Positions 21,740 to 31,986 are shown, counted from the first letter of the stretch. The stretch is DNA of 64,000 bases from Dipteris shenzhenensis (GCA_047967505.1 CM106540.1); one strand, 5' to 3'. A program made the numbers and translations. Notes: generated by a model from the letters alone, not told the origin.

Positions 21740-21812
21740 CTTCCGTACGGACGTACGGACAGCGCCGTACGACCGTACGTCGTCCGTACAGTCGTACGGA
21801 CGGACTGCAGGG
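21740..21812 (+). repeat. Clustered CGTACG-type palindromes in leader
   Basis: Six GTAC-centred motifs (ccgtacgg, acgtacgg, ccgtacga and similar) within about 70 bp just after the primer site. Equivalent clusters occur in Copia-2 at 44905-44990 and 45205-45243. Confidence 0.75.
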
Positions 21813-23364
21813 CGGCGCATTTTCGCCTGCAGGGCGGCAGATCAGTGCGCAGGCAGCGCAGCAGATCAGGGCGACAGCGCGGGCGTGGGCTAGAGCGTGG
21901 TCGCGGGCGGCGACGCAGGCCTCCTTGCACAGCAGCTGCTAGCTGCAGCTCGAGGCGCCGCATCTAGCAAGCAACCAGCAACTGCTACTAGCTGCTAAGC
22001 CTCTCGAGGCATTGCGCAGCTGGATCTCCTTTGACGTGCGTGTGTGCGCGTAGGGAGCCACGCAAAGACTCGACCTTTTTTTTTTTGGAAGCGTGCCTAC
22101 TGCAGGGACAGAAAGTACAGCAGGTACTCTGCAGGTACAGAAAAGTACAGCAGGCACACAATTTTTTTTTGAAAGAGGAATAGTGCTGAAGCACTCTGTT
22201 TTGTGCGTGGTACATGCATGTACGCGCAGTACATGAAGCATTCCTGCTGCTTTCTTGAAGCATTTTAGCTGTATACTGTTCATTTGTTGAGGTACAGCAG
22301 GTACTCTCGTGTCACTCACGCTTGAGGTGACTTGTGCCACAGTGGTGGTGTTTGAGCAGTTACTTGTCTTTCAGGAAGGTCAGATGCTTGTTTTGCAGAA
22401 GCTTCTATACATTTACTGAGTGCAATTCTCAGTTTTGGGTGACCATTTCAAAGGGCTTTTGCCTGGATGTGTTTGCAGTGTATGCCTTGAGGCAGTGTGT
22501 AGCCAGGGAGCACACATTTGCTTTGTTTCCGCAGTGCATTTGGCGACATTTGTTGCAGGTCACATTCTTTGTACGCACTTTGAAAATCTCAGTTGAGCCA
22601 CGCTTGGTCAGGGCGCATCGAGTTTACTCGGTCCCTAACTGCCCATCGTTGACAGTGCTCAAAAGATTTTCTTCTTGGTGTTTGTACTTTGTGATTTGTG
22701 TTGTTACTGAGTACACAGGGGCAGTCTATGCATTGCACATTGTCAGGTAAAAGTGTCAGAGAGATTTTCATATTGCATGCTACCTCAGTGTTGAGATGTT
22801 CTCCACTCGATTCAGGTGTCAGATCAAGGGGCTTTTGCCCAGACTTTGTTTGATAGCACTTGGGTTACCGACAGAGATCTTCAGATGCATTTTCTCCCCT
22901 TGGTATAAGGGTGATTGCTTGGGATTTATCCCATTTACTGTTGCAGGTTTTGTGACAGGCTGAAGGGTCATTTACTGTTTTTTGGGTGTTTGTCAAGTGG
23001 TTTCTGCAATTTAACTCAGTGCAATACCTCATCTGAGGTGGGAGAAGTGATCAGTACAGTCAGTACAGCAGTGTTTACAGCAGTGTTGGTGGTTTTGTCA
23101 GATGATTGTGCACTGTTAAGCACCTGTTGAGCAGCTGCAGCAGTCTGAAATTACTGTTTTTATGCCTCTTTGAGCTCAGTACAGTGTGTCAGAAGGTACA
23201 GTATTTGCAGGGTCATTTACTGTTTTGCTGCAGATTTTACTGACAGTAAAAACAGCACCATTGAGAGTGCTTCTAGCTCTTGAATAGAGCAGGTTTTTCT
23301 GAGAAATCAGAATTTTTATTCAGTCTTTTTACTTCCAGTGAGTCAGGTATTTTCCTCATCTGAT
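21813..23364 (+). other. Long untranslated leader of Copia-1
   Basis: 1.5 kb between the GTAC cluster and the gag ATG with no conserved coding frame; short ORFs here are not shared intact with Copia-2. Short repeats of gtacagcagg occur near 22110-22150. At 23327-23339 a pyrimidine run ends in ttccag, resembling a 3' splice site shortly before the gag start. Confidence 0.55.
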
Positions 23365-26300
23365 ATGGCATCAGGGGGAAGTGATTCTTCAATTCTGAAC
23401 ATAAAGAAACTGGAAGGAGCACACAACTATGCATTATGGGCAGAACAGTGCTTGAATGTACTTCTGTTAAGGAAGATTGCTAAGCCCATAAGGGTGAAGG
23501 GTGTCAAGCCATCTGACATGGCAGCTAATGACTGGGAAGAGCTTGATTTGTCTGCGAGGGCAGCTATCATGCTCACTATTTCAGACACTCTTGTGTTCAA
23601 TGTACAGGCTGAAAAGACCTCTTATGGTCTATGGCAAAGACTAGAAGAATTGTATGCCCAAAAGAGCTCAGCCAGTAAGGTTTATTGGCTGAAGAAGCTG
23701 GTCGATCTTCGCATGAAGGAAGGTACAGCTATGACCTCACACTTGAGTGAGTTCAATGCCATTTTTACACAGCTGATTGCACAGGGGTTGAACCTTGATG
23801 AGGAGTTCAAGGCTACTTTCTTGCTGTGTACCCTCCCCGAGAGTTGGGACACTTTCAAGACCACCCTGTCAAACTCGAATGCCACTCTTATTTATGCTGA
23901 TGTAGAGAGCTCTCTCCTTATGGAGGAGATGAGCAGGAAGAATAATGCGGGCAGCAAGTCTTCAAATGCTTTGCAGGTACAGGACAGAGGCAGGACTCAG
24001 CAGAAGGGGAGATCTGCTAGTAAGTCCAAATCCCGCAGTCAGTCCCGTGGCAAAAAGGACATTGAATGCTTTTATTGTGGCAAGAAGAGACATGTGAAGT
24101 CGAAGTGCTTCAAGTTCATACGGGATCAGAAAGCCAAGAAGGCTGAAACAAAGGATGCAGGAAATGCAAGCAAAGGCAAAGGCAAGACCAAGGCAGATGA
24201 CTTGGATGCAGTGAATGTTGCAGCAGAGGACAGTGACAGTGACATACATGATGTTTTATGCTCTTCTGCTGTAATAGCACATGCTTTAGTTATTGATGGC
24301 CATGACATGCACACCTGGCTCTTGGATTCAGGTGCCTCTTTTCATGTTACTCCTCATAGGGAGTGGTTTACTTCCTACACAGGTACTCATGGAGTTGTTC
24401 ATCTTGGGAACAACTATGCATGTCAGATTGCAGGGATTGGCAGTATACAGATAGTATTTCCTGATGGACAGTCATTTATGCTTGATGGTGTTCGCCATGT
24501 GCCGCAAATCAAGAAAAATCTGATTAGCACTGGCTTATTGGATGACAGTGGTTACCACACCACATTTGGGGATTCCAAATGGGTGATTACTGATGGCCAG
24601 ACTGTAGTGGCTGAGGGTTTTAAGAGTGATACCTTGTACCCTCTTTATGTTTCCAGTGTGGGTAATCATGTTGTTGCCATAACCGAGCTGCCAAAGGTTT
24701 CATTGTGGCATAGCCGGTTGGGACACATGTCTGTTAAAGGAATGCAAGAACTGTCACGTTTGGGTTATCTGCCGCCTCTTTCTTTTTCAGATTTGCCTAC
24801 TTGTGATCATTGTATATTTGGCAAGCACTCTGTCACTCCTCATAAGAGGAGAACTCCCCAGAATAGAGCACCACTTGATCTAGTGCACACTGATTTGTGT
24901 GAGATGCCACAGTTATCACTAGGGGGTGCAAAATATTTTATTACTTTCATTGATGATGCCACACGTAAGGTGTGGGTCTATTTCTTGAAGCATAAGGGAG
25001 ATGCCTTAGATGCTTTCAAGAAGTTTGTAGCTCAGGTAGAGAATCGGACAGGTCGTAGGCTGAAATGCCTCAGATCCGATAATGGGGGTGAGTATGTGTC
25101 ACATGCTTTTGTGCAGTTTTGCCAAGCTAAGGGCATCAAACAGGAACTCACAGCCCCTCATAATGCATCTCAAAATGGTGCAAGTGAGCGTATGAATCAA
25201 ACTATTCAGGAGAAGGTTCGATGTATGTTGTCTTATGCTGCATTACCCCATGGCTTTTGGGCAGAAGCCATGCAAACAGCAGTTCACATTATTAACAGGT
25301 CGCCAAACAAGGCTTTGGAGTTGAAAGTGCCAGAGGAGGTGTGGTCTGGCAAGCCACCCTCATATAAGCACTTACGTGTATTTGGCTGCGAGTGCTTTGC
25401 TCATGTACGCAAAGAACTACGCACCAAACTGGATCCAAAGTCTATCAGATGCATCTTTATGGGTTATGGTGACGAAGGTGAAATGGGGTACAGGTTATGG
25501 GATCCCGTTAAACGGAAGATTATACACAGCAATGATGTCATCTTTAAAGAAGATAGTGTACACAAAGAACCCGTGCAACCTGTGGAATACAGGAGGGTTA
25601 TTTATGATGATGTTGGACAGCAAAGAATGCCCATTTATATGCAGCAGCAGGCTGCTGCAGATAACCCTGTTCAAGAGGGTATACAGGCTGAAAATCAGCC
25701 AGATAATTTTGCCAATGATGTACCACTGGATATGCCAACAGATGGGGCTGTAGATCAGCCAAATATGGTGGTACAGCCACCCGTCATGCATGAAGAACAG
25801 GCTGGACAGCAGCCTAATCCGGAACATTTTGTTAGGAGGAGCACCCGTGCACAACGGCCTCCTGCCAGGTTTGTTCCAGGAGCCAATAATGTGGCTGATT
25901 TTATCATGCTGACAGATTGTGGTGAGCCTTCCAGCTTCAAGGAAGCTATGGGAAGAACAGAGAAAAAGAAGTGGGAGAAAGCCATGCAGTCAGAAATGGA
26001 CTCTCTACTTCAGAATGATACATGGGACTTGGTGCAGTTACCTGCAGGCAGAAAGGTTTTGCCATGCAAGTGGGTTTACAAAGTCAAAGTGGATTCAAAT
26101 GCTTTACCTCGGTATAAGGCCAGATTGGTTGCCAAGGGATTTAAGCAGGAAAAGGGCATTGACTTTGATGAGATCTTTTCCCCTGTAGTCAAGATGACTA
26201 CTTTGAGAGCAGTGTTAGCTCTTGTTGCTCATGACGACATGGATTTATGTCAGATGGATGTGAAGACAGCCTTTCTTCACGGAGATCTTCATGATGAGAT

Positions 26301-27474
26301 CTATATGAGTCAGCCAGAGGGATATGCTGTTAAAGGGAAAGAGCAGCTTGTGTGTAAGCTCAAGAGGAGCTTGTATGGACTCAAGCAGGCGCCAAGGGAA
26401 TGGTACAAGAAGTTTGATGCCTTCATGCAGTCCCAAGGGCATCATCGGTGTGAGACCGATCATTGCTTGTACACCAAACGGGCAAAGGATGGCAGTTTGA
26501 TGCTACTCATTCTATATGTGGATGACATGCTTATTGCCAGTAAATCTCAGCATGAGATTAGTGCTTTGAAGAAACACCTGCATAAGTCTTTTGACATGAA
26601 AGACTTGGGTGATGCAAATCATATTCTTGGCATGCGTATTACTCGTGACAGGTCCAAGGGACTTTTGTTTCTGTCACAGAAAGAGTATATTGACAAAGTA
26701 CTGCAGAGGTTTAAAATGGAGGGGGGGAAGTCCATTAGTACCCCGTTGCCTCCACATTTAAAACTCAGCAGTAAGGACAGCCCCAGATCAGATGATGATA
26801 AGGCTGAAATGGCCAAGGTTCCGTATGCATCTGCAGTTGGATCTTTGATGTATGCCATGGTTGCCACTCGTCCGGATATTGCTTTTGCGGTGGGAGTCAT
26901 CAGCAGGTATATGGCAAATCCAGGCAAGCGGCATTGGGAAGCAGTGAAAGGTGTCTTGAGGTATCTCAAGGGTACCAAAGACTTGTGCATATGCTATGGT
27001 AGGCAAGATGCATTGGTGCATGGTTTTACAGATTCAGACTATGCAGGGAATGCAGATAACCGGAAGTCTACTACCGGTTATATTTTCACATTTGCAAGAG
27101 GTGCTATATCATGGGTGTCTCGGTTGCAGAAATGCGTTGCACTGTCAACCACAGAAGCTGAATATGTTGCAGCCACTGAGGCCTGCAAGGAAGCAATATG
27201 GCTTACTCGGCTGGTGGGAGATTTGGGCATTACAGGAGATATGCCAATTTTGCATTGTGATAGTCAGAGTGCTATCATGTTGGCAAAGAATCCGGTCTTT
27301 CATCAGAAGACCAAGCACATAGAAGTGAAATATCATTTCATCAGGGAGGTACTGGAAGACAAGCGACTTGAGCTTGTGAAAGTGCATACTCATGATAATC
27401 CTGCAGATTTGCTCACTAAGAGCTTGTCTACAGAGCGGTTTGCACATTGCCGCCACATCATGGGATTAGGATGA
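23365..27474 (+). CDS. Ty1/Copia Gag-Pol polyprotein, intact
   Basis: An uninterrupted frame of about 1,369 codons. The ATG at 23365 (MASGGSDSS) is chosen because Copia-2 starts at the same codon; the open frame extends 27 bases further upstream without an ATG. Domains by approximate residue: gag 40-190; knuckle CFYCGKKRHVKSKC near 235; protease LLDSGASFH near 320; pre-integrase LWHSRLGHMS near 450; integrase zinc CDHCIFGK, then DDE residues in HTDLCEM, RSDNGGEY and GASERMN near 510-610; RT with QMDVKTAFLHGDL and LYVDDMLIAS near 950-1060; RNase H with TDSDYAGNADNRKS, STTEAEYVAA and HCDSQSA near 1220-1310. Integrase and RT catalytic residues look intact. The knuckle has Arg where Gly is usual. 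Confidence 0.95.
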   Translation: MASGGSDSSILNIKKLEGAHNYALWAEQCLNVLLLRKIAKPIRVKGVKPSDMAANDWEELDLSARAAIMLTISDTLVFNVQAEKTSYGLWQRLEELYAQKSSASKVYWLKKLVDLRMKEGTAMTSHLSEFNAIFTQLIAQGLNLDEEFKATFLLCTLPESWDTFKTTLSNSNATLIYADVESSLLMEEMSRKNNAGSKSSNALQVQDRGRTQQKGRSASKSKSRSQSRGKKDIECFYCGKKRHVKSKCFKFIRDQKAKKAETKDAGNASKGKGKTKADDLDAVNVAAEDSDSDIHDVLCSSAVIAHALVIDGHDMHTWLLDSGASFHVTPHREWFTSYTGTHGVVHLGNNYACQIAGIGSIQIVFPDGQSFMLDGVRHVPQIKKNLISTGLLDDSGYHTTFGDSKWVITDGQTVVAEGFKSDTLYPLYVSSVGNHVVAITELPKVSLWHSRLGHMSVKGMQELSRLGYLPPLSFSDLPTCDHCIFGKHSVTPHKRRTPQNRAPLDLVHTDLCEMPQLSLGGAKYFITFIDDATRKVWVYFLKHKGDALDAFKKFVAQVENRTGRRLKCLRSDNGGEYVSHAFVQFCQAKGIKQELTAPHNASQNGASERMNQTIQEKVRCMLSYAALPHGFWAEAMQTAVHIINRSPNKALELKVPEEVWSGKPPSYKHLRVFGCECFAHVRKELRTKLDPKSIRCIFMGYGDEGEMGYRLWDPVKRKIIHSNDVIFKEDSVHKEPVQPVEYRRVIYDDVGQQRMPIYMQQQAAADNPVQEGIQAENQPDNFANDVPLDMPTDGAVDQPNMVVQPPVMHEEQAGQQPNPEHFVRRSTRAQRPPARFVPGANNVADFIMLTDCGEPSSFKEAMGRTEKKKWEKAMQSEMDSLLQNDTWDLVQLPAGRKVLPCKWVYKVKVDSNALPRYKARLVAKGFKQEKGIDFDEIFSPVVKMTTLRAVLALVAHDDMDLCQMDVKTAFLHGDLHDEIYMSQPEGYAVKGKEQLVCKLKRSLYGLKQAPREWYKKFDAFMQSQGHHRCETDHCLYTKRAKDGSLMLLILYVDDMLIASKSQHEISALKKHLHKSFDMKDLGDANHILGMRITRDRSKGLLFLSQKEYIDKVLQRFKMEGGKSISTPLPPHLKLSSKDSPRSDDDKAEMAKVPYASAVGSLMYAMVATRPDIAFAVGVISRYMANPGKRHWEAVKGVLRYLKGTKDLCICYGRQDALVHGFTDSDYAGNADNRKSTTGYIFTFARGAISWVSRLQKCVALSTTEAEYVAATEACKEAIWLTRLVGDLGITGDMPILHCDSQSAIMLAKNPVFHQKTKHIEVKYHFIREVLEDKRLELVKVHTHDNPADLLTKSLSTERFAHCRHIMGLG

Positions 27475-27563
27475 GACCATTCTTACTTTATGGTCTTGTA
27501 TACAGTAACTGTATATTGCTGTAATTTTTATTCTTTTCTCCCCTTTAGGCACATTGGCCTTTA

Positions 27564-27573
27564 GGTGGGAGGT
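27564..27573 (+). other. Polypurine tract, Copia-1
   Basis: ggtgggaggt lies immediately before the 3' LTR; it primes plus-strand DNA synthesis. Confidence 0.75.
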
Positions 27574-27778
27574 TGTTGGGGTAAAGGCACATTGCCAACC
27601 CTTCATTAAAAGATAGGACACCTATGACTGTCTTAAGACAGTCATAGGGTAAACCTAATCCTAATAAAACACAAGTGAGTTTGTGGTATGGCTCATCATT
27701 TCTTCACACCCGCACTTGAGTGTCACTCTCTCTCACTCTCACTCTCTTGCTCTTCTTCCTCCTTCTCCCCCCCCTTCA
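27574..27778 (+). repeat. 3' LTR of Copia-1
   Basis: 205 bp, differing from the 5' LTR by two G/A transitions. One of them completes the 24-bp palindrome (27623-27646). Confidence 0.95.
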
Positions 27779-27960
27779 CAACACGATCCTCTAAAAGGAG
27801 AATGAAGTCAATATAAGCGAGAAGTATGTACAGACGGCCAAAGTAAGAAGGTAAGTGATCCCGATCAAAGCGTATATCGTGCTAGGTGGAGTAAGCATTG
27901 AGTGGGGTGGAAGGTGCTGTGCGAAGAGAGGTTGAGATGCTAAAGAAAAGGTATGTATGA

Positions 27961-28284
27961 TCTGAGTTGACGGCGTAAAGCCTTGCACTCACCATCATAC
28001 CAACTATTATAGGGTACGGTTCCAGGGGGGGTGGACGGGTGGAGTGGGTGGTGTGGGGGAAAGCGTGAATGGCAGCCTCGTGTAGTGAACGGGTGACAAG
28101 GACAACACGATCCTCTAAAAGGAGAATGAAGTCAATATAAGCGAGAAGTATGTACAGACGGCCAAAGTAAGAAGGTAAGTGATCCTGATCAAAGCATATA
28201 TCGTGCTAGGTGGAGTAAGCATTGAGTGGGGTGGAAGGTGCTGTGCGAAGAGAGGTTGAGATGCTAAAGAAAAGGTATGTATGA
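27961..28284. repeat. 324-bp tandem duplication, unit 2 (empty site)
   Basis: Same length as unit 1 once Copia-1 and one CAACA copy are removed. It contains a single CAACA at 28103-28107 where Copia-1 sits in unit 1. About 98% identical to unit 1. Length 324 is 108 codons, so the LINE frame is kept. Confidence 0.9.
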
Positions 28285-29000
28285 TCAGCCCCTGGGGGGG
28301 AGAGGTGCTACAGTGAAGTTAGTAATGTGAAATGTGAAGGGATCCCATGATGTAATCAACAACATTGGATCCCCCCCCATGTGGAAAGCACCTGAAACCA
28401 CCTGAAGCGGGCCATCTGTCAAGACCATTATAGATAATGAGATCATGTATCCTGCCGAGGTCTAATAGGGCCTGCCCATAAGATGAGAATGGACCTCACC
28501 TGTCAGCTGAAACCCGTAGCATACCTGCCTCCTCAAGGTCAATATCTGGCAGTAGAATGGAATCATCTCTGAAGTCAAGAAGTGGTACTTGACGGGCCCT
28601 TGTCCTTGCATTGAAGTCCCCCACTAGAAGGACTTCTCCGCGGCTAGAGAAGTCAACGATGGACTGATAAAGGGCAGCAAATGGGGATGTCTCATCATCA
28701 CCTCGGATATCTCTGGCAAAGTGGGAGGTCTCAAGGGGGAAGTAGCAAACTATGACAAACAGATCCCGGCTATCCATGTGTCGAATCTAGATCCAAAGAA
28801 ATCTGGAATGTGTATCTCTTTGCTCTACTGAAATGGTCCCCCGAAGTGTGGATCTGAAAAGGACTGCAACTCCACCTGAACCTCGAACTCCTCCTGTACC
28901 CCTCGTCTCATCTCTGTCATGGCCTGTATAGGATTCCAAGGGCAAACAAGGCCAAGTTGAGACATCGACAGAACACGAGAAGTTGGCCCAATGCATTGTT
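28285..29000 (-). pseudogene. L2 LINE APE-type endonuclease
   Basis: Minus strand: GVRGSGGVAVLFRS, FVIVCYFPLETSHFARDIRG, GEVLLVGDFNARTRARQ (catalytic Asp-Phe-Asn near 28620), LLDFRDDSILLPD and, after a frame break, a SNVVDYIMGS-type end near 28375. The N-terminal strand of the fold is degenerate. A related endonuclease lies at 46967-47365. Confidence 0.8.
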
Positions 29001-29810
29001 TAATGAGTGCAAGAGAAGGAAGAGCAGACAGAAGCCAAGAAAAAAAGGCAGAAGGCGAATTGTAGAACAAAGTCTGACTGCAGTCCCTCTACTAACACCT
29101 CATACCCGTCCTCGAAATCTTCCATTCCGTGCCCACACACCAACATCAAACTTCTATCAACTGAAATGATGTTGCTTCCAATGATCTAAACACCAAAGGA
29201 TAATCATTATCTATCATCATCGGTGAAGACTAAGTAAGATGCCATTGCCCCTATGTAAGCGTAAAATGTCATCTTTTAAATTACAAAAATTGGCATAGCT
29301 CCCATGGGTAGCACGATGGAAGAATTTGCCATTGGGGTTAGAACTTGTTTGCAGGAATTCCCCTTCAAAAAAAAAAAAAAAGCGCTTTGGGGCATGAAAG
29401 TGTTAATACCAAGAGGTTTGAATGCCCAGTTGGAGAAGTGTGGCTGCATTTGAGCACTTGAATTAAGGTCTTACTAGTAAATTTGTGTTGGAGGATGCAT
29501 ATGTGGGTGTGAATGCCGAGAATTGGAAGTGTTTGATGCCTTAAAAAGAAGGGTGGATTTTTGTTTTGCAAGCTATTGCAAGTGCAAGTTTGGGATGTGA
29601 TTTAGGGCCGTTTGATGCCCTAATATATGCATTTTTTTAGTGTGGAAATTGCAATGAATGCAACGCTAATGCATGAGTTGATGCCCAAAACTGGCTTGTT
29701 GGATGCCCAAAATTGATCCCTTTGTATGCAAACAAAAATAGAGCAAGTTTATGCACTTGTGACAAAGGGCAAATTTCAGAGTTGGATGCTATATGCTTCA
29801 AATGAATTGA
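29001..29810. other. Intergenic or element-flank sequence
   Basis: No supported gene. A run of about 15 A at 29367-29382 may be an old retroposon tail. Plus-strand sequence from about 29400 has short in-frame similarity to a Copia leader or gag front, too weak to call. Confidence 0.35.
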
Positions 29811-31048
29811 GTGGAAATTGCTGTGCAAAATTTTCAGAATAGTGCCAACACTTTGGGTGTTGTTGACTTGCATTTGGAAGCAATTATATGCATAAAGCTT
29901 AAGCAAATGTATGGTACAACCACCGAAGCAAAAAAAATTCAGCTTAAGCAAAGGTTCCATGGAATGTCGAAAGGTAATATAAGTATTACATATTTTGTTG
30001 CAGAAATTAGGCAAATCACGAGGGATTTGGCTTCTATTAATGGCAATGTGGAGGAGGATGGCTTGGTGTCCATCACTTGAATGGCTTGGAGCCTCAATAT
30101 AAGTCTTTAGACACATCTATCGCTGTGAGAGGTTCTATGCCCCATTTTGAAGAGCTGGTTTCTTTATGCATGACGAAAGAATTGAAGGTTGGATTAAAAG
30201 GGTCAAGTAGTAGTGAAAGAGATAATCTATTCTACCATAGGGAAGGTAGAAGTGATGTTAGAGGGAGGAGTGGACCCTCAAAGGCCGTGGGAGAAATGAA
30301 TATATGCCAAGAGGCCGTGGTTACATGCAAAGAGGAAGGGGCAGAGCCCCAAGTCGTGGTAGAGGTAGGGCAAGCTATGTGCAATAAGCTGGAAATTGCT
30401 ATTTTTGTGAAAAATATAGTCATTATGAGAGAGATTGCTATGCCACACAAAATTCTGGCCGTAGACGTTGTGGTGGACGGCATCAATATAACAATTATGT
30501 TGGCCAAAGGGAGTTTGATTATGAGCATACACCTAGAGCTCGTTTATTTAGCATGGAGGCGTTATGGGGGCAGTATGTCAACCCCATCACAAAGTGATGG
30601 TGAGTTTGTGGCCACGGTTGATGATATGCATAAAATCACCCACATTGGAAAAATTCCATTGGTTGATAGAGATAGTGTTGAGAACACTTTGGGGGATGCA
30701 TTATATGTTCCCACCATCACTAAGAATCTTCACATGAGATATAATCATTTGGATGCTTTGTGGAGGACTTTTACATGGTAGAGTTAGAAGAGTGGTTGCA
30801 AGAGGCCATAAGAGAGGAAGACTATTTACTTTTGATGCAAGAACACTTTCTTTACAGCAAGGTATGTTTGCACAAGGTGGCCGCAACAAGACCAAGAGGC
30901 TGAATTATGGCATAAAACACTTGGCCATATCAATTATAGAAGATTGAAGGAGATGCAAACAAAAGAGCTTGTAAAAGGGTTGCCTATTTTGGACATTTGG
31001 ACTTCAACTGCGTACGTCCAACATGTCAGTTTGCCAAGCAAACAAGCT
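29811..31048 (+). pseudogene. Second Copia relic: gag to integrase zinc region
   Basis: Plus strand: a UBN2-type gag stretch (LKQMYGTTTEAKKIQLKQRF; EIRQITRDLASING), the gag end (GLEPQYKSLDTSIAVRG), a degenerate Gly/Arg-rich knuckle region about 30240-30450, a pre-integrase block (NTLGDALYVPTITKNL; LWHKTLGHINYRRLKEMQ in the next frame near 30910), and a cysteine near 31027 of the integrase zinc region. Then it stops, at the LTR fragment 31049-31128. Protease is largely lost. Confidence 0.7.
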
Positions 31049-31128
31049 TGCCTACACCCTATCCTGGTCTCGTGAACCCTTGACCTCATATGGGGGGTTC
31101 ACATATGGGTTAGTGACCTTTTCCAACA
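31049..31128 (-). repeat. LTR-end fragment of the old Copia family
   Basis: gcctacaccctatcctggtc...ttttccaaca matches 2070-2145 closely, including the LTR start and a few bases beyond (aatgactc). A solo fragment lying in the second Copia relic. Confidence 0.65.
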
Positions 31129-31321
31129 CCTATAGAATGACTCCTCATACTAAATTTCATATCAATCGTTATGTGCACTTAAACTCCCTAGATATCAAAA
31201 TGAGCTCATCAATGCAGTCATTCTTTATGCTGGTGCACATAGTTCAAAATCAAGGCACTTATAGCGATTCAAAAAAATCATCCTGTAAACATAATCAAAT
31301 TGTTTTTGAAATCATAGTTAC

Positions 31322-31471
31322 CTCAAGTGTGATCTGACTAAAACCATTAAGATCGAGAACCCTCAATGCTTTGACCTTGTTTTGGTTGAAAACATTTAAT
31401 AAAGCATCTGTAAATCCCTCAACCAAGATGCTGATGGCCCTGTCCAAATAAGGCTTTGCTCCAGCATACAA
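31322..31471 (-). CDS. SEC5: SEC5 exon (window exon 7)
   Basis: 50 codons, phase 0 at both ends. Acceptor ttttcag before 31471, donor gtaact after 31322. It contains AGAKPYLDRAISILVEG and DLNGFSQITLE, close to the conserved C-terminal region of plant SEC5, the exocyst subunit that helps tether secretory vesicles to the plasma membrane. This is the last SEC5 exon I can find. The remaining C-terminal residues expected after LNGFSQ are not seen between here and position 1, so the gene either has another very long intron or is truncated. Confidence 0.85.
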
Positions 31472-31833
31472 CTGAAAATTGGAATTCATATATCATCAGA
31501 CAGAGGGTTAAAGAGGATACTGCTTATAGCAAGGATGATAAATCCTAGCTCTTTTGCAACATTCAGGCATACTTCCCATCTTGCACCAATAAAGGAACCT
31601 AAATGACATGTCTACAAGTTTTCCATGCGCATCTTGCAGGAGTATTCAAGCCTCAATAATAAGAAGGAAGGTTTAAAAACATAGGAAATCAGCCAAAGAT
31701 ACGTGAACTTCAGGATCAGGGCATCCAGACTCCAGAGCATTGTAAAACAAAATAACAAAACATTTATGATCAGCAGCATCTTCACAACAGCCCATATGAG
31801 ACTGACATCCGTTTGAAAGGAAAATGCCCTCAC

Positions 31834-31890
31834 CTCTGCATGCACAGCGATGAGGGGATGCAATAATTCGACAGCAGCATCCCGAATGCC
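31834..31890 (-). CDS. SEC5: SEC5 exon (window exon 6)
   Basis: 19 codons, phase 0. Encodes GIRDAAVELLHPLIAVHAE, almost invariant in plant SEC5. Acceptor ggatcag, donor gtgagg. The 362-bp intron to the next exon is ordinary. Confidence 0.88.
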
Positions 31891-31986
31891 CTGATCCAAC
31901 ATTGCTTAAAATACTTCAATTCCAAAACTCGTATTCCAGAACATCAAGGACAATGATGACTGAATTGAAAAAAAATCTGTGATGAC

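Larger units (their letters stand above)
21461..27778 (+). mobile_element. Full-length young Ty1/Copia retrotransposon (Copia-1)
   Basis: 6,318 bp, bounded by CAACA (21456-21460 and 27779-27783). 205-bp LTRs begin TGTTGGGG and end TTCA and differ at only two positions. It has a primer site, a 1.7-kb leader, one long gag-pol frame and a polypurine tract. Everything required for autonomy appears present. It is inserted in a LINE whose duplicated empty site survives at 28103-28107. A defective sister lies at 39741-45516. Confidence 0.95.
19583..29000 (-). mobile_element. Minus-strand LINE (family L2) split by Copia-1
   Basis: Reading right to left: endonuclease (28996-28300), an in-frame 324-bp tandem duplication, RT (21450-20525), thumb and C-terminal parts (20200-19583). 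The young Copia lies between 21461 and 27778. ORF1 and the 5' end are not seen. The 3' part abuts the plus-strand LINE. Relatives of this family occur at about 33.2-34.3, 36.6-39.4 and 45.6-49.3 kb. Confidence 0.8.

Noticed and set aside
29637-30116. 159-codon minus-strand ORF
   Set aside because: It is antisense to a recognisable Copia gag on the plus strand.
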